Part shown: piece by piece, positions 27,905 to 36,236 of the stretch | Layout of the letters: each line of letters starts with the position of its first letter | How positions within the stretch are numbered: the stretch's first letter is position 1 | NCBI GenBank assembly: GCA_012033255.1 | Contig: JAAUSF010000020.1 | Span: forward strand, 1 to 55,189 | Direction: 5' to 3' | Source: Cyanobacteria bacterium RU_5_0 | GTDB taxonomy: Bacteria > Cyanobacteriota > Cyanobacteriia > Elainellales > Elainellaceae | DNA length: 55,189 nucleotides | Position numbers and translations under genes: made by a program | Notes under the pieces: generated by a model | Databases searched by the model: none | What the model was told of the DNA's origin: nothing | The model's input: only the letters and a program-made list of their open reading frames with translations

Positions 27905-28219
27905 ATGAAACCTGCTGCTAGCCCTATTTCATCCTGTCGGCACTGCCAGTTTTACCAGTCGGAAGGACGGCGGGGAGGGCATTGTCAGCAGCTTGGAGTT
28001 CCAGTGCAAGGCGGCTGGAAAACCTGTTCTTTAGCGATTCCGCCCTTCTCACCGAGTTGGGCAAAATTAGGAAGAATTATGGCATGGCATTCGTCTGTTG
28101 ATATGCCTGTAGAGGGATATAGTCAGCCCAATTTGCCCTCATCTGTTGAACCAGAAAAGAGCATTCCTCATCACGGGGTCGTGGTGTATGACTTAGGTAT
28201 GGTCGATCAACCCGCTTAG
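27905..28219 (+). CDS. small Cys-rich putative metal-binding protein
   Basis: A 104-residue protein from ATG 27905 (frame open from a TTG at 27890). The N-terminal half carries four cysteines and a histidine in CRHCQFYQSEGRRGGHC and GGWKTC (Cys at about 12, 15, 28 and 42), a zinc- or Fe-S-like arrangement I have seen in short cyanobacterial proteins without assigned function. The segment QLGVPVQGGWKTCSLAIPPF looks conserved. The C-terminal 50 residues are low-complexity. Its stop codon overlaps the end of the convergent M16 peptidase gene by 4 bases. Confidence 0.7.
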   Translation: MKPAASPISSCRHCQFYQSEGRRGGHCQQLGVPVQGGWKTCSLAIPPFSPSWAKLGRIMAWHSSVDMPVEGYSQPNLPSSVEPEKSIPHHGVVVYDLGMVDQPA

Positions 28220-29511
28220 GCTAATGGCTTCAGGACAACAACTTTGTAGGCTTCGGGAGATAAATACTGTTTAGCCGCCGCTTGCAAATCAGCCTGATCG
28301 AGTGACTGAATCCGGGTGGGATAGTCAAGGGCAAGGGTCAAATCGCCCAAGACTGCCTGATAGTACCCATATAAACTGGCACGATCGCCAGGGGTTTCAT
28401 TCCCGAAAATGTAGCGGTTTGCCACAAGAGTCCGCACCCGTCCAATTTCAGCATCTGTGATCGGTTCAGTTTGCAGGCTATGGATGTGGTGAGCGATCGC
28501 TTCCTCTGTGACAGTCAGGTTTTCGATGGGCAGTTGGGCGGAAATATAAAACAGTCCTTGCCGCATATAGGTCATGTTGCTGACAGCGATGTTAGTCACC
28601 AACCCACGTTCTTCCCGTAACTCTCTCACTAAGCGAGCAGTCCGACCACCTCCCAAAATTGACGAGAGGATATCTAGCGCATAGGTTTGCGACAAATCTG
28701 CCGTGCCCGGAACCCGCCACATCATTACCAGCCGAGCCTGTTGCAAGCTGCTGTCGGAATAGTCGTGGCGATCGATCGTCGTAAACGGCGCTTCTGGGCT
28801 GCAATCCGGAAGTTCAGGTGAATAGGAGGTGGTTGATTGATAGGGTGTAGATTGAGCCGTGGCAAACCCATTCGCAACGATGTCGATCAATTGTTCTACA
28901 GGCAAATTACCAACGACAGATGCCGTGATCGACTGGGGACGATACCAAGTCGCATGGAAATCGCGCATTTGTTGCGGTTTTAGCTGTTCAATCACTGATG
29001 CGGGACCTAACACCGAACGACGGTAGGGTAGGCGATCGAAGGCAGCTTCCATTGAACGGCAAAATGTGCGACGACGCGGATTATCCTCAGAACGGCGAAT
29101 TTCTTCTAAAACAACCAATCGTTCTCGCTCGAAGGCGTAATCAGGGATAGCGGCATTCAAGACGACTTCAATCTGAAGCGGAGCTAAACTAGCAAAATCT
29201 TGCGGGGCAGTCGTGATGTAGTAGTGCGTATAGTCCTGACTTGTTGCGGCGTTGGTGACGGCTCCTCGCTGCTCAATCTGCTGCTCAAATTCACCGCTTT
29301 GCAATCGCGCTGTTCCCTTAAAAATCATGTGTTCCAGGAAGTGAGCGATGCCATTGATATCGTCGGTTTCGATCGCTGAACCAATCCCTGTCCATAAACT
29401 CAGGTTGACCGCCTCAATGGGCATTTGTTCGGCAACGATAGTCAGTCCATTGGCAAGTCGATGCAGGGTTGGTGCGTTGAGGCGGCTAGATTCAATGAGT
29501 GTAGAGGGCAT
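28216..29511 (-). CDS. M16 family zinc metallopeptidase
   Basis: A 431-residue inverzincin-type peptidase. The inverted zinc motif HxxEH is present as AHFLEHMIFKGT (about residues 57-65), with the third ligand Glu in ERERLVVLEEIRRSEDNPR around residue 135. The C-terminal half has the R/Y substrate-binding pattern (SILGGGRTARLVRELREERG). Members process peptides; cyanobacterial genomes often hold M16 genes in pairs, but only one copy is seen here. There is no signal peptide, so it is probably cytosolic. It has no operon partner on the minus strand. Confidence 0.92.
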   Translation of the reverse strand: MPSTLIESSRLNAPTLHRLANGLTIVAEQMPIEAVNLSLWTGIGSAIETDDINGIAHFLEHMIFKGTARLQSGEFEQQIEQRGAVTNAATSQDYTHYYITTAPQDFASLAPLQIEVVLNAAIPDYAFERERLVVLEEIRRSEDNPRRRTFCRSMEAAFDRLPYRRSVLGPASVIEQLKPQQMRDFHATWYRPQSITASVVGNLPVEQLIDIVANGFATAQSTPYQSTTSYSPELPDCSPEAPFTTIDRHDYSDSSLQQARLVMMWRVPGTADLSQTYALDILSSILGGGRTARLVRELREERGLVTNIAVSNMTYMRQGLFYISAQLPIENLTVTEEAIAHHIHSLQTEPITDAEIGRVRTLVANRYIFGNETPGDRASLYGYYQAVLGDLTLALDYPTRIQSLDQADLQAAAKQYLSPEAYKVVVLKPLA

Positions 29512-29717
29512 GAAGTTTATTCATTTAACGATACATTCTTCAACTATCTTAATCACTACGGCTTAAAGTCGCATGATTTCAATCAAACTCTGATTCTCTC
29601 TCGATCTTCTCTGGGAAAGGCGGTAAAATTACGAACCTGAACTGTTCTCATTTCAACCAACAGATTCCGTAAAAACCATTAAACTCACCTGAGCCAGATT
29701 TTCTATAGAAGAGCGAT
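29512..29717. other. gap between M16 peptidase and coiled-coil genes
   Basis: About 200 bases on the 5' side of the M16 gene. It should hold the M16 promoter and the end of the upstream minus-strand transcript. I see no gene or clear terminator. Confidence 0.35.
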
Positions 29718-30437
29718 CTAATCGACCCATCCCATGTCGGTATCTGAAAGTTTTACCTTTTCTGAGAGTTTTTCCGAGGGCATTGAGGGTAGATTACCGG
29801 GTGGAGTCGGATGATTTAAAATTTTTCGCAGTTCCATTTGATGAGACTTAGGGCGATCGCGTCCTGTTCCCTCCAGCTTCCGTTGAGCCAGTTGTGCGGG
29901 TTTGGCAGCAGATTCTAGTTCTGGTTCAGCCGCCTGTTGTACCTCAAGAGGACGAGGGTTGGAGGTTGGAACCGCAGGCTTTGCATTCACCTGTGATAGT
30001 TGCAGAATCATCTTCTTTGCCTCCTCCAGTTCTACCTTAAGCTGACTGGAGTGCTGCAACTCTGTTTTAAGAGTTTCAATTAGCGATTGCTGAGCTTGCA
30101 CATTCGCCTGGAGTGTGGCAATTTGCTGAAGTAAAGTATTCTCTTTGTCTCGTGCCGTTTGACGAGCTGTTTCCAGCACCACCTTCAAGTCTACGATCGC
30201 CGCCTCCAAGTCTGCTTTTGTCGGACTAACAAGCGATCCTTCTGGGATGCGTTCTACCACTGCCTCAACAGTCTCAACAGTCTCAATCTCGGCATCCTCG
30301 ACAACTTTGGCAACCCCTTCAGTCTCTTCTGGCACTGTAGTTTCTGAGGGGGTAACGGGAACGGGTTCTCTCTCTGTTCCAGAATTTCGTTGAGGATCTG
30401 CACTTGATGATAAATGTGATCCACGCTTCCTGACCAT
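29718..30437 (-). CDS. hypothetical coiled-coil protein
   Basis: A 239-residue protein from ATG 30437, chosen because GGAGG lies 6 bases upstream; the open frame extends to 30587. It begins with basic, Ser-rich residues, then an acidic Glu/Val segment (EGVAKVVEDAEIETVETVEA). A long coiled coil spans about residues 75-160 (TARDKENTLLQQIATLQANV, QQSLIETLKTELQHSS). The C-terminus is Pro-rich and basic. No family recognised. A cytoplasmic structural or scaffold function is plausible. Confidence 0.7.
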   Translation of the reverse strand: MVRKRGSHLSSSADPQRNSGTEREPVPVTPSETTVPEETEGVAKVVEDAEIETVETVEAVVERIPEGSLVSPTKADLEAAIVDLKVVLETARQTARDKENTLLQQIATLQANVQAQQSLIETLKTELQHSSQLKVELEEAKKMILQLSQVNAKPAVPTSNPRPLEVQQAAEPELESAAKPAQLAQRKLEGTGRDRPKSHQMELRKILNHPTPPGNLPSMPSEKLSEKVKLSDTDMGWVD

Positions 30438-30794
30438 TGCAACCTCCAATCCTGATTCAGCTTTGCTACTTGTTGTTTGCTGTCTCTGTAACCTAACCGC
30501 GAACCTCAACCGCTTTACGCAAGATTTGATCCTTGCCCATAAGTTTCCCAAATCCCTTAAAAGGGTGTCTCCCATCCAACGGGTCATTTGTCCCTGTTAC
30601 AAACAACCAACAGATTAACAGGTTGCGGGATACGGTGGAGTGAGGGAATGTAGAAGTGAGGGAAGATTTTGAACTTGACCACGCTGTTGTGCTGTTACGC
30701 TATCACTCCCAACTGGCACTCTCAACTGGGGTAGAGTGCAGGTCAGGCAACCGCTTAGGCTATGATGCTTTTTGAACAACGATCGAGAACTAGC
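30438..30794. other. intergenic region upstream of cysC
   Basis: No gene. It separates the divergent coiled-coil and cysC genes. CCCAACTGGCACTCTCAACTGGGGTAG near 30707 contains an imperfect CCCAACTGG/AACTGGGG inverted arrangement. The cysC promoter is probably downstream of 30690. Confidence 0.35.
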
Positions 30795-31349
30795 ATGAAA
30801 CAGTGTGGTGTCACGGTTTGGTTTACAGGGTTGAGTGGTGCAGGTAAGACCACGATCAGGATGGCAGTTGAACAAGAACTGCGATCTCAAGGGTACAAGG
30901 TTGAAGTCTTAGATGGCGATATTGTGCGGCAGAACTTAACGAAAGGATTGGGCTTCAGCAAAGACGATCGCGATGAAAACATTCGTCGCATTGGATTCGT
31001 AGCGCATTTGCTCACGCGAAATGACGTGATTGTCCTAGTTTCCGCGATCTCTCCCTACCGTACCATTCGAGATGAGGTGCGACAGAAGATTGGCAATTTT
31101 ATTGAGGTTTATGTGAATGCGCCGCTAGAAGTTTGTGAACAACGGGATGTGAAAGGCTTATACAAAAAAGCACGCGCAGGCGAAATTAAACAGTTCACCG
31201 GAATTGATGATCCGTATGAACCGCCGATCAGCCCAGAAGTGGAATGCAAAACCGATCGCGAAACTTTGGAAGACTGCACTGCACAAGTCTTGACAGCCAT
31301 GCGAAATTTCGGTTATTTGCCTACCAATTTAGCCACTAGGAAAATCTAG
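30795..31349 (+). CDS. cysC: adenylylsulfate kinase
   Basis: A 184-residue APS kinase. It phosphorylates adenosine 5'-phosphosulfate to PAPS for sulfate assimilation. It starts MKQCGVTVWFTGLSGAGKTT with the P-loop in place. The DGD segment (VEVLDGDIVRQNLTKGLGFS) binds APS, RDENIRRIGFVAHLL follows, and the ISPYRTIRDEVR motif carries the catalytic Ser region. FTGIDDPYEPP is the lid. Length is normal. The frame continues up to ATG 30762, but ATG 30795 matches the family start. No other sulfur genes are adjacent. Confidence 0.95.
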   Translation: MKQCGVTVWFTGLSGAGKTTIRMAVEQELRSQGYKVEVLDGDIVRQNLTKGLGFSKDDRDENIRRIGFVAHLLTRNDVIVLVSAISPYRTIRDEVRQKIGNFIEVYVNAPLEVCEQRDVKGLYKKARAGEIKQFTGIDDPYEPPISPEVECKTDRETLEDCTAQVLTAMRNFGYLPTNLATRKI

Positions 31350-31412
31350 ATAGCTCTAGCTAGTGCATAACAATTCTACCTGTAAATTTTTCGTTGATTT
31401 TGCAATCGGTCG

Positions 31413-31434
31413 GGGCAGACCAGCGTGTCTGCCC
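31413..31434. terminator. hairpin between convergent genes
   Basis: GGGCAGAC (31413-31420) and GTCTGCCC (31427-31434) form a perfect 8-bp stem with a 6-base loop. It lies between cysC and the minus-strand gene ending at 31475. No U-run follows on either strand. Confidence 0.45.
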
Positions 31435-31474
31435 TCTCAGCCAAGATTTTGCATAACACGTTCACCCGATCGAG

Positions 31475-31828
31475 CTAGGCAGCGTCGAGCATTTGCAGTT
31501 CGTGAGTGGCAATAGCTTCCCGCATTTCCAGTTTTAGAGCAGAAAATTGGTTTCGGAGTAAGGTCAAATCAATTTCAGTTTCGGCGCGTTGATCTTGAGT
31601 GATTTGCAGATTTGCAAGGGCTTTGCGGTATTCTGCTGATTTCATTAATTCAATACGCTTGGCTTTGCGCTGAGCATCGTTCTTTAGGTCAGTGTCGAAG
31701 GCGATCGCCGTATCAATTTCAGCCGTCAAATGATTCACAACATCCTGAAGTCTGCGGACATGTTGTTCGGCTCTCAAAAGTTTTCGTTGTTGCTCCGCAA
31801 TGGCGGCGGGATAGTCAAGGAGTTTCAT
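31475..31828 (-). CDS. small coiled-coil protein of unknown function
   Basis: A 117-residue soluble protein, almost entirely helical and predicted coiled coil: AAIAEQQRKLLRAEQHVRRL, RIELMKSAEYRKALANLQIT, then LTLLRNQFSALKLEMREAI. No family recognised. It is the second of two minus-strand genes (with 31938-32321, 109 bases upstream) that diverge from a ribbon-helix-helix gene. This composition is common in plasmid- or phage-borne small proteins. Confidence 0.7.
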   Translation of the reverse strand: MKLLDYPAAIAEQQRKLLRAEQHVRRLQDVVNHLTAEIDTAIAFDTDLKNDAQRKAKRIELMKSAEYRKALANLQITQDQRAETEIDLTLLRNQFSALKLEMREAIATHELQMLDAA

Positions 31829-31937
31829 AGTGTCGAGTTTGCTAAATGAAAGGGTAGACAGATTTTTTCGTAGTGGCTAAAATTTTGTTGAGTGGAATAA
31901 TCTCGTTCCAAACATGGAGTGCGATCGAGGATGAATG

Positions 31938-32321
31938 TTAGGCGGCTACATCTTCAATCTTAGCCCTGTCGCTGGAGGTGCCTTTCGCGTCTTTTGAAAG
32001 CGGTTTGAGCGTCTCCTTGGATAAGGTTTGCAAAAGTCTATCTTGAGGAAGAGTTCTAGCGTCGATTGATTGAATTCGCTTCATTTGCTGCTCAAAGACA
32101 CGGCGATTAAATGCACATGATCGATCGCCTTCAACCGTGTGAAATAAGGCATCCTCAACTAGAGAGTCGATCGAAGCTTCAAGCCAGCGCGTGAGGGCTT
32201 GTTGAAGGTCTTCGACGCGATAGCCTTCCCCTTCTTCATGGAGGAAGTGTGCCTGAAGTTTGACCGCCATATCCTTAAGGGCAAGTTGCATAGTTTGGGG
32301 GTTGATATAGGTTGTAATCAC
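31938..32321 (-). CDS. small helical protein of unknown function
   Basis: A 127-residue protein starting at GTG 32321, with AAAGGAGT 9 bases upstream as a good ribosome site. It is helical, with LALKDMAVKLQAHFLHEEGE and DLQQALTRWLEASIDSLVED, a basic middle (RRVFEQQMKRIQSI) and a polar C-terminus. No domain recognised. It is transcribed away from the RHH gene at 32593 and just before the small coiled-coil gene, so the three could form one regulated module. Confidence 0.7.
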   Translation of the reverse strand: MITTYINPQTMQLALKDMAVKLQAHFLHEEGEGYRVEDLQQALTRWLEASIDSLVEDALFHTVEGDRSCAFNRRVFEQQMKRIQSIDARTLPQDRLLQTLSKETLKPLSKDAKGTSSDRAKIEDVAA

Positions 32322-32427
32322 TTGGGATTACTCCTTTGCTAAAAGCAAGTACAGGTTCACTTAAATGAGAGTTGGGCCAACCGATTTTAGTTGAAAGCAG
32401 TACGCTGTTTACACATCTCTATAATAG

Positions 32428-32549
32428 CGTGTTAACACGGCTTTGTCAGGAGCTTTCTCCAGTGGTTTTAGTACAAAAATACTTATAGAATTAGGAACAC
32501 TGTTTATGGGAATTTATCCAATCTTGATTTGCAGCTAAAAAGCCGTGTT
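32428..32549. promoter_or_regulatory. candidate operator with inverted repeats for the RHH protein
   Basis: The divergent promoter region holds a perfect 12-bp palindrome CGTGTTAACACG (32428-32439). The overlapping sequence AACACGGCTTT (32434-32444) recurs inverted as AAAGCCGTGTT at 32539-32549, 94 bases away. A TATAAT hexamer lies at 32420-32425. RHH repressors usually bind such short repeats upstream of their own gene, so this is a candidate operator for autoregulation. Confidence 0.5.
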
Positions 32550-32592
32550 ACCATAATTTCGTTGAACTCCTACAAATCGCCGCTCGACTGCT

Positions 32593-32832
32593 ATGCCGCT
32601 ACAAAATCCAAATCAGAAATCAACAGGAGGAACCTTTACTCAAATTGGTGAAGAACCTCTCTCGAAACATGTGGTTGGAGTGCGTTTACCTGAGTCTGTT
32701 TACGAGTTGATTTATCACCTGCCCGATCGCTCAGAATGGTTGCGCCGGGTCATTGTTGAAGCAGCGAAGCGAGAGTTAATCCATCACGATAGCTTGTCAA
32801 CTACGCAACAAAAGTTAGCTAAAGGCGGGTAA
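32593..32832 (+). CDS. ribbon-helix-helix (CopG-like) small DNA-binding protein
   Basis: A 79-residue protein. After a 24-residue polar tail comes a ribbon-helix-helix pattern: a strand KHVVGVRLPES, helix VYELIYHLPD, helix SEWLRRVIVEAAKRELI. This is the layout of CopG/Arc-like regulators and type II antitoxins. No toxin gene follows on the same strand within 400 bases; the two minus-strand genes could be its partners. The start ATG 32593 has no strong ribosome site. Confidence 0.7.
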   Translation: MPLQNPNQKSTGGTFTQIGEEPLSKHVVGVRLPESVYELIYHLPDRSEWLRRVIVEAAKRELIHHDSLSTTQQKLAKGG

Positions 32833-33239
32833 CTTTAACAAATTTTGTAAAGTAGGAGACAGAAATCAAATCCATCATCTACACTATTCAGTGTAAGAGA
32901 TGCGCCTCACCCTCTTACAAAGATTTGGAGGCAATTCATGAGCCATCACTGATTAGCTGAGTTTTCCGTTATTTCGATCGTCACACGTTCCAGTTGTTTA
33001 CTGTCTCCACTCCTAATTTGGGTTTTGCCGATCGACACAGCGGTGCATCACCAGAAGATCTAACAGTTTGCATTGGTCTGGACTCCTGAAGCAGGGTTAA
33101 CCCTTGGTAGCAATGCCAAGGGTTTTTAATTGGAGAGCAATTGTTTATCTAGTACAAGTGTATCACAATTTAAGGGCAACAGCAGAAGCACGGTACGGTA
33201 AAGAGGAACTCCTCTGTACGTGTTGAACGTTGAAAAGCG
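32833..33239. other. intergenic region between the RHH and carotenoid oxygenase genes
   Basis: About 400 bases with a clear hairpin at 33099-33127 and no gene. AGTGTAAGAGATGCG and similar short words show no repeat pattern. Confidence 0.4.
33099..33127 (+). terminator. intrinsic terminator
   Basis: AACCCTTGG (33099-33107) and CCAAGGGTT (33116-33124) form a perfect 9-bp stem with an 8-base loop, directly followed by TTT. It lies 266 bases after the RHH gene stop and before the carotenoid oxygenase gene. Confidence 0.7.
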
Positions 33240-34679
33240 ATGATAACCCAATCTGCAACCTGTGCTTGGGCGAGAGCCGTAACCTGTCCTGCATCAGAAT
33301 TTGCTCCGATCGCCTTACCTGTGATCGAAGGACAACTCCCATTGGGCTTACGCGGATCGCTTTATCGCAATGGGGCTGCTCGTTTAGAGCGATCAGAACA
33401 ACGCATGGGACATTGGTTTGATGGCGATGGGGCTATTTTAGCCATCCACTTTACCAATGAGGGCGCAACAGGAGTCTATCGCTATGTTCAGACCACAGGC
33501 TATCAGGCGGAAGAGGCAGCAGAGAAACTGCTGTTTGGCAACTATGGGATGACACCACCGGGTCCGCTCTGGACGCGATTTGGCAAGTCCGCTAAAAATG
33601 TCGCCAATACATCGGTGTTGGCATTAGACGATCGCCTGCTGGCACTGTGGGAAGCTGGACATCCGCATTGCCTGGATTTGCAAACTCTAGAAACTCTCGG
33701 CACTGATGCGCTAGACGGATTGCAACCGAAGCAACCCTATTCTGCTCATCCCAAACGAGATGCCCAGACTGGCGAGATTTTTAACTTCGGCGTGACCTTT
33801 GGTAAAGATGCGGTGCTTCATCTTTATCGAAGTGGACAAGATGGCAGAATCCAGCAGCAGTCGGCGATTCCGCTCAAAGGCGTTCCGTTCATTCACGATT
33901 TTGTACTCGCCGGATCATATCTATTGTTTTTCATTGCGCCAGTGCGACTGCATACCTTGCCTGTCTTGTTGAACGTGAAGAGTCCGATGGAGGCGTTTGT
34001 CTGGGAGCCTGAACGCGGAACGCAGGTTTTGATTATCGATCGCCACACGCTATCACCCATCAGCCGCAATGAAGCTGAACCCTGGTTTCAGTGGCATTTT
34101 GGCAACGGCTGTGTCAAAGATGGGGAAATTGTTGTGAATTTAGTCCGATATGATGATTTTCAGACGAATCAATACCTCAAAGAAGTGGCTACCGGACAGA
34201 TTCAAACCCCGACCCAAGGGACGCTCTGGCAGATGCGCTTGAATCCTCAATCTGGCAAGGTGATCGAGATGCAACAAGCCAGCGATCGGGGCTGCGAATT
34301 TCCTACCGTTCCACCCACTCAAGTAGGACAACCCTGGCAGCACACTTATTTAGTCGTACATCGACCGGGCGCTATGGAAAAAGGAGAATTATTTGGGGCG
34401 ATCGCTCAGTATGATCGTCAAACCGAAACTCTGACGATCGCTGATTTGGGCGAAAACCGTTACGTGACAGAACCCATCTATGCTCCAGATTGTCATACTT
34501 CCAATCGAGGTTGGGTACTGACGATCGTGTATGACGGCGATCGAGATTGTAGTGAGGTTTGGGCATGGGAAAGCGATCGGCTGGATGACGCTCCCGTTTG
34601 CAAGTTGGCATTACCGAGCGTAATCGCGATCGGCTTTCATGGTACTTGGCATCCGGCTGGATTGCCAAACTCCCTTTAA
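33240..34679 (+). CDS. carotenoid cleavage oxygenase (RPE65/apocarotenoid family)
   Basis: A 479-residue seven-bladed propeller enzyme that splits carotenoids or apocarotenoids with a non-haem Fe(II). The four iron-binding histidines are visible: SAHPKRD (about 167), PFIHDFVLAG (about 217), FQWHFGNG (about 284) and GFHGTWHP (about 470). Other family marks are LRGSLYRNGAARLER, WFDGDGAILAIHF and DRGCEFPTVPP. In cyanobacteria this family includes apocarotenoid-15,15'-oxygenase (retinal-forming) and others; the exact substrate cannot be read from sequence. It stands alone on the plus strand. Confidence 0.93.
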   Translation: MITQSATCAWARAVTCPASEFAPIALPVIEGQLPLGLRGSLYRNGAARLERSEQRMGHWFDGDGAILAIHFTNEGATGVYRYVQTTGYQAEEAAEKLLFGNYGMTPPGPLWTRFGKSAKNVANTSVLALDDRLLALWEAGHPHCLDLQTLETLGTDALDGLQPKQPYSAHPKRDAQTGEIFNFGVTFGKDAVLHLYRSGQDGRIQQQSAIPLKGVPFIHDFVLAGSYLLFFIAPVRLHTLPVLLNVKSPMEAFVWEPERGTQVLIIDRHTLSPISRNEAEPWFQWHFGNGCVKDGEIVVNLVRYDDFQTNQYLKEVATGQIQTPTQGTLWQMRLNPQSGKVIEMQQASDRGCEFPTVPPTQVGQPWQHTYLVVHRPGAMEKGELFGAIAQYDRQTETLTIADLGENRYVTEPIYAPDCHTSNRGWVLTIVYDGDRDCSEVWAWESDRLDDAPVCKLALPSVIAIGFHGTWHPAGLPNSL

Positions 34680-35165
34680 GATCATGAGTTACAGCGGTTT
34701 TCAGATGAGTGAGCCACAGTTGTGTGTGGGTGGGTAGATGAGTGGATGGGTGGATGGGTATGCGTGTGGCTTATGCAGGTGAAACTGGCTGTAAATAAAT
34801 CGTGGGGTGGGTATCTCACCCGCTAAACGGACAAGATGCCCGTCCCATAAGAGTTGTAGTTTGGTTGTAGTTTGTCTAATTTCCATTCCCTATGGTAGAG
34901 GCTGCATTCTCTGTAAATCCGCAATATAAGGAATAAGCTAAACCACTTTCAATTCGCACATAACAAGTTCTCTCCCTGTGAATTCTTTGTTAATGCACAG
35001 CGTGGTTTAAGGGGCAACCCTTGCGGGGTCGCCCTGGCTTAGAGGTTTGTGGAAAATCTGCGCCAACGATCTGCTGTTCATCATCAAAAATTGATCAAAA
35101 ATTACAAAAATCTCATCGGTCACTTCTGTAAATTCAGTATTGACCAGAATTACGTTCCCTAAAAC
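34680..35165. other. intergenic region with tandem and dispersed repeats
   Basis: Nearly 500 bases without an intact gene. It contains GGTGGGTAGATGAGTGGATG-type 8-bp repeats (34728-34762), an inverted copy of the dispersed element (34801-34857) and an imperfect palindrome GGGGCAACCCTTGCGGGGTC (about 35011-35034). Confidence 0.55.
34801..34857. repeat. dispersed repeat, copy B (inverted relative to 19075)
   Basis: Read in reverse, it aligns with 19075-19131. Shared blocks include TCTTGTCCG/TCTTGCCCG and CACCC with GGACGGGCA/GGATGGGCA variants. The two copies are 15.7 kb apart in opposite orientation. Confidence 0.65.
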
Positions 35166-35485
35166 TTAAGTATTTAACCGTCTGACAAATGCGCCCATCA
35201 ATCTTTGAAATTGCTCTACTTGTTGTTGTAACTGTTGCGGCAGAATCTCTGCTTGCAACGTCGGATGTAGAAGCTGCCAAGCATCTTGATAACCCTGTCC
35301 CAACAACGAGTCAACAAACCGTTCTGCAATCTCCTGTTCTGTTACCATCCCATCTTGAGAGATGATTGGTTCTGTGTGAGCGAGTCAGATGCCTCTTGAG
35401 CCGCTATGGGGATTGTCGGTATCACTAGAGTCGTGAATCGCCATGTAACGAGAATCGTTTTTGTGAATCTCAGACTGAATAGGGT
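35166..35485 (-). pseudogene. broken small secreted protein gene
   Basis: A short minus-strand frame (35348 down to 35166) encodes EQEIAERFVDSLLGQGYQDA followed by WQLLHPTLQ, which looks like the helix of an NTF2-like/DUF3887-type domain. Its start is abrupt and it has no signal peptide. The adjacent upstream frame, one base out of phase, encodes a signal-peptide-like FTTLVIPTIPIAAQEA and SDSLTQNQSSL, with no obvious start codon. I infer one secreted gene split by an indel near 35345-35360. Stop codons and missing starts suggest decay. The family name is uncertain. Confidence 0.4.
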
Positions 35486-35567
35486 TCAGTTTATTACCTG
35501 ACTAATCTTTACAAACTTACTGTCGATCGGCGTATGATTTTTAGTGACTTGGCGTTATTTTACTGCC

Positions 35568-36218
35568 ATGCCTGAATCTGCGATCGCTCAACTATGGAAT
35601 TTGATCAGTGGCGCACTGACGCTCAATCCGGATGCGTTTAGGACGATCCAATCCCTTGCTGATGGAAATCGAATGTCGCTATATGTTGTCCTGATTGCAG
35701 GCTTATCAGAGGCGATCGCTCAGGGCGCTGTTCTTTTCATCAACCGAGTTAAACCATTCCGGTTTGCCCTCAGCCTATTGATTGCTGTCCTCTTGTTTAC
35801 GTTCGGATTTGTGTTTTGGGCATTGAGTACATGGCTTGTCAGCCATCTCCTCATCACCGAAAATGCTCCATTATGGCGTGTGACGCGCATCCTGGGTCTT
35901 TCCTATGCTCCTCATATCCTCAGTGTTTTCATTGTATTACCCTACTTAGGCGTACCAATTAGCATCCTGCTTTCCGTATGGAGCTTCCTCACTTTTGCTA
36001 CAGGGCTAGAGGTGACATTTGGCTTCAATATTTGGCAAGCCTTTCAATGTGGCATATTAGGTTGGCTCATGTTTGAAATATTGCAACGCACGATCGGGCG
36101 TCCGGTAGCGGCGATCGGACGTTGGCTATCAAACACCGCCGCCGGAGTCAATCTGGTCACTGAGTTGAAAGAACTAGAGCAGCTTATAGAAGCAGGAACG
36201 CGGAGGAGGAATCGATGA
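35568..36218 (+). CDS. Yip1-like multi-pass membrane protein
   Basis: A 216-residue integral membrane protein from ATG 35568 (a GTG at 35544 is in frame). It has about five hydrophobic segments: SLYVVLIAGLSEAIAQGAV, ALSLLIAVLLFTFGFVFWAL, APHILSVFIVLPYLGVPISI, LLSVWSFLTFATGLEVT and ILGWLMFEILQ. The pattern after the second helix (LWRVTRILGLSYAPHILSV) fits the Yip1-like group. The C-terminus is cytoplasmic and helical with a basic end. It lies 18 bases before the large hydrolase gene, so they are probably co-transcribed. Function unknown. Confidence 0.75.
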   Translation: MPESAIAQLWNLISGALTLNPDAFRTIQSLADGNRMSLYVVLIAGLSEAIAQGAVLFINRVKPFRFALSLLIAVLLFTFGFVFWALSTWLVSHLLITENAPLWRVTRILGLSYAPHILSVFIVLPYLGVPISILLSVWSFLTFATGLEVTFGFNIWQAFQCGILGWLMFEILQRTIGRPVAAIGRWLSNTAAGVNLVTELKELEQLIEAGTRRRNR

Positions 36219-36236
36219 GAGGATGGGGAAAGCCTT

